A stretch of DNA of 64,000 bases from Verrucomicrobiia bacterium (GTDB lineage Bacteria > Verrucomicrobiota > Verrucomicrobiia > Limisphaerales > CAIMTB01). Of the stretch, positions 61,680 to 64,000 are shown in pieces (the stretch's first letter is position 1; each line of letters begins with the position of its first letter). Below the pieces are notes generated by a model that saw only the letters and a list, made by a program, of their open reading frames with translations, had not been told where the DNA came from and did not search any database. The stretch lies in assembly GCA_019634625.1 (NCBI GenBank), contig JAHCBA010000032.1:1-64000 (forward strand), in the 5' to 3' direction. A program made the position numbers and the translations under genes.

Positions 61680-63413
61680 TCAATCCTGCCGCCCGACGGC
61701 AGGACCGGTCAACGTATGGTACCGCCCCGCCGCCAAAGGCCCGAACCGCGTTTCCCTGCCCGCGCCGTCCAGGTACCGAACCGCCACCTCGTCCACCCCG
61801 GCGGCCGCCCCCAGCCCAAAAACCAGCCGCGGATCGTTGCTCGATGCGTACCCCTCGTTGGGCTGCACCTGACGCCACTGCACCCGGCCCCCGGCCTCCA
61901 GCCGGACCATCGCGTTGCGCGCCACCTGCCCCCGGCTGTCCCGTACATCCAACCCGATCCAGTTCCCGCGGCCGCCCATCCGGTTTCGCAGCACATGAAC
62001 CGGACCATCCTTGTTCACCACCACCACATCCTCGGCGCCGTCGTTGTTCAAGTCGCCAAAGGCCGCACCCCGCCCCGCCCCCATCAATACCGGCCAGGTC
62101 CCCCCGGCCGGACGCACCTCGGCGAATTCACCCCCCCCCAACCCTCGCCGCAGCGTGTCCGGCTCCGCATACGGATCGGATGGCACCAGGTCGCGCGTCC
62201 CCAGCCGAACCCGGCCGTTGGCCACGAACAGGTCGGGATGTCCATCGTGGTCGAAGTCGCGGAACCCCACGCCAAACCCCGTGAACGGCCAGCTTCCGGC
62301 CATCGGCCCGCGGGCCGTAATCCGATCCTCAAAGTATCCCCCGGCGTTGTGAAACAGCCCGTTCCCTTCGCCCACCAGATGGGTGATGAACAGATCCAGC
62401 CAGCCGCGCTGCCCCACGTCCACCGCCACCACCCCCATCCCCGCCCGCGGAATGCCCAGCGCGCTCAAGGCGCATCCCCGTTCCGATGCCGCCTCCTCGA
62501 ACCTGCGCCCCCCGCGATTGAGCCAGAGCTGATTGGCCATCGCATCGTTGGCCACCAGGATGTCCACCCAGCCGTCCCCGTCGAAATCCCCGGTCGCCAC
62601 CCCCAGCCCCGTCCCAAACGCCTCCCCCAATCCCATCGCCTCGGTCACGTCCTCGAAGGTCCCGTCCCCCCGGTTCCGGTAGAGCCGGTCCCGCGCCGGT
62701 GCCCGGTAACTCAGGGGGGAACAGTAGTCCGGCACCCCGCCCCGCGAATAGCACTCGACCTCCACCGCGATCGACCAGTGCAGGTAGTTCACCACCATCA
62801 GGTCCAGGTGACCGTCCCGGTCGAAGTCGAAAAAGGCGGCGCTGCTGCTCCATTCGTCCCCCGCCACACCCGCCCGGTCCGTCACGTCCTCGAACGTCCC
62901 GTCCCCCCGGTTCCGGTACAGCGCATTCCCCCGAAGATTCAGAAAATAGATGTCCGTCCACCCGTCGCCGTCGTAATCGCCACAGGCCACTCCCATCCCG
63001 TATCCCCCCACCCGATCCAGTCCCGCCCGCAAGGTCACATCCTCGAACCGCCAGCCCCCAAGGTTCCGATACAGCCGGTGCCGGGCTGGAACCGGCCGCT
63101 CGGGATCCGCCGACCCGCCGTCGATGCACAGCACATCCATCCATCCGTCATTGTCGAAATCCAGCAACGCCACCCCGCCCGCGTTGATCTCCGGCATCAG
63201 GTGCCTCCCGGCATGTCCCGACCGATGGACAAAATCCACCCCGACCGCCGCCCCCACTTCCTCGAACCAGGCCTCCCCCCGTTCCAAACCATCCCCACCA
63301 ACCCGCTCCGTTCCAGGGCCCGATCCCGCCGGGCCACCCCGATCGCATCCCGCCCCGGTCAGGAGCAGCAACGCGACCGCACAACGCCCAAGGAATCGTC
63401 CGCCACAGCTCAT
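61680..63413 (-). CDS. CRTAC1-type FG-GAP/UnbV lipoprotein
   Basis: 577 residues. The N-terminus ends in LLLLTGAGC, a lipobox. The body holds repeated FG-GAP/VCBS calcium-binding loops (LLDFDNDGWMDV, CGDYDGDGWTDIYF, FFDFDRDGHLDLMV, TGDFDGDGWVDILV, FGDLNNDGAEDVVV), expected to form a beta-propeller. The C-terminal ASPIC/UnbV domain reads VRLEAGGRVQWRQVQPNEGY then SNDPRLVFGLG. These extracellular proteins are abundant in Verrucomicrobiota and Planctomycetes, with unknown ligand. Overlaps the preceding TPR gene by 4 bp. Confidence 0.92.
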   Translation of the reverse strand: MSCGGRFLGRCAVALLLLTGAGCDRGGPAGSGPGTERVGGDGLERGEAWFEEVGAAVGVDFVHRSGHAGRHLMPEINAGGVALLDFDNDGWMDVLCIDGGSADPERPVPARHRLYRNLGGWRFEDVTLRAGLDRVGGYGMGVACGDYDGDGWTDIYFLNLRGNALYRNRGDGTFEDVTDRAGVAGDEWSSSAAFFDFDRDGHLDLMVVNYLHWSIAVEVECYSRGGVPDYCSPLSYRAPARDRLYRNRGDGTFEDVTEAMGLGEAFGTGLGVATGDFDGDGWVDILVANDAMANQLWLNRGGRRFEEAASERGCALSALGIPRAGMGVVAVDVGQRGWLDLFITHLVGEGNGLFHNAGGYFEDRITARGPMAGSWPFTGFGVGFRDFDHDGHPDLFVANGRVRLGTRDLVPSDPYAEPDTLRRGLGGGEFAEVRPAGGTWPVLMGAGRGAAFGDLNNDGAEDVVVVNKDGPVHVLRNRMGGRGNWIGLDVRDSRGQVARNAMVRLEAGGRVQWRQVQPNEGYASSNDPRLVFGLGAAAGVDEVAVRYLDGAGRETRFGPLAAGRYHTLTGPAVGRQD

Positions 63414-64000
63414 TTTGGGTCACCCCGCGCTGCCGCCAGTTCCGCCTTCAAGGCCGCCACCGCTTCCCGGTCAATCCCCAGACGCTCCAATGCCCGGACC
63501 CGGCCCATCGCCCCCTCCCAGTTGCCCCTCTCGATCTCGACCGAAGCCAGACGCTCCAGCGCCACCGGATGAATGGGATCCCGTTCCCACGCCCGCCGGT
63601 ACTGACCCTGCGCCTCCTCGACCCGCCCGAGATTGAACCGCAGCACGTCACCCAACTGCAGCCTCAGTTCCACGCTCCCCGGAGCCAGTTCGATCGCCCG
63701 CTCCAGGGCCGCCACCGCCTCCGCATCGTCTTCCCGGCCAATCCACGCATTCGCCACCGCCACATGGGCCTCCGCGAGGCGTGGTGCCCGTAGCACCGCC
63801 TCCTGCGCCAGCGCCAAACCCCGATCCGTCATGCCCCGTTCCACCGCCACCCGCGAGGCGGCCATCAGCAACCCAACCTCCCCCGGACGCCCCGCCAGCG
63901 CCGCCATCAGGAGATTCCACGCCGCCTCAGCCTGTCCGTCCGCCACCAGCGCCAAACCCAGCCGCGCCGCCACCGCTGCGTTGTCCGGATGCACCTGATA
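63410..64000 (-). CDS. TPR-repeat protein, 5' end beyond window
   Basis: About 196 residues of the C-terminal part are present; the frame stays open to the window edge. Regular 34-residue TPR helices are visible (AWNLLMAALAGRPGEVGLLM, AEAHVAVANAWIGREDDAEA, QYRRAWERDPIHPVALERLA). Coupled by ATGA overlap to the CRTAC1-type gene. TPR plus FG-GAP/UnbV pairs are a recurrent arrangement in this phylum and suggest joint function at the cell surface. Confidence 0.85.
   Translation of the reverse strand, partial: YQVHPDNAAVAARLGLALVADGQAEAAWNLLMAALAGRPGEVGLLMAASRVAVERGMTDRGLALAQEAVLRAPRLAEAHVAVANAWIGREDDAEAVAALERAIELAPGSVELRLQLGDVLRFNLGRVEEAQGQYRRAWERDPIHPVALERLASVEIERGNWEGAMGRVRALERLGIDREAVAALKAELAAARGDPK

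Noticed and set aside
61716-63572. Long plus-strand open frame antisense to the CRTAC1-type gene
   Set aside because: Composition (Pro/Arg/His-rich) and position show it to be a shadow of the FG-GAP gene.
1-64000. CRISPR array or rRNA genes
   Set aside because: No regularly spaced 25-40 bp repeats with unique spacers and no rRNA-like sequence were seen.

Overview
The window is about 65% G+C bacterial chromosome. It most likely comes from a Verrucomicrobiota member, probably of the Limisphaerales/Pedosphaera type. The reasons are a prepilin-like protein with a [17 protein letters not shown] leader and a C-terminal FSDGH motif, zinc-ribbon Ser/Thr kinases paired with ECF sigma factors, an arylsulfatase, a DUF1080 relic, a TPR plus FG-GAP/UnbV pair and hopanoid HpnH. 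The taxonomic call is inference from gene content only.

Layout. (1) 1-7.7 kb is ordinary chromosome: a partial pseudopilin, a HEAT lipoprotein, a Tat-type glycosylasparaginase, a GNAT-like membrane protein, a sulfatase, and the convergent operon thrC / MoaD-ThiS-like / NIL, which suggests carrier-protein-based sulfur transfer. Two roughly 160-bp foldback repeats bracket this block, and a tRNA-Cys ends it. (2) 7.7-39.4 kb is a long accessory region. It has toxin-antitoxin modules, an unknown two-gene operon (9.15-10.96 kb), and two runs of small, mostly plus-strand orphan genes (11.8-18.4 and 25.5-30.5 kb): GNATs, an AAC(6')-like enzyme, VOC, PhyH, an Ntn hydrolase, DUF5990 and small membrane proteins. 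Between the runs an IS21-family element with a 5-bp target duplication splits a HUH-type replication or transposition gene. Further right are an IS66 relic beside a tRNA fragment, a DUF3883 nuclease, a methyltransferase, three more toxin-antitoxin modules, and HipA, DUF932 and IS91 relics. (3) 39.3-41.16 kb is a low-GC insertion carrying one HAD phosphatase-ATPase fusion gene; it truncates a DUF1080-type gene. (4) 42.3-50.6 kb holds two paralogous kinase-sigma cassettes facing each other, with small lipoprotein and zinc-ribbon membrane genes between them. Both kinase genes share a TTTC(C)GTGTAACC motif 31-32 nt before the start codon. (5) 51-52.5 kb has one intact and one decayed toxin-antitoxin pair and a hexanucleotide repeat tract. 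(6) 52.6-64 kb is core chromosome on the minus strand: hpnH, a small lipoprotein, ribF-truB-nrnA-rbfA-infB-nusA in one tight translation/transcription operon without rimP, a CRTAC1-type FG-GAP lipoprotein, and a partial TPR gene.

The signals most worth following are the thrC/MoaD/NIL cluster, the IS21-split HUH gene whose frame is restored when the element is removed, the HAD-ATPase insertion, the shared kinase promoter motif, and the foldback repeats that now form the ends of neighbouring genes.
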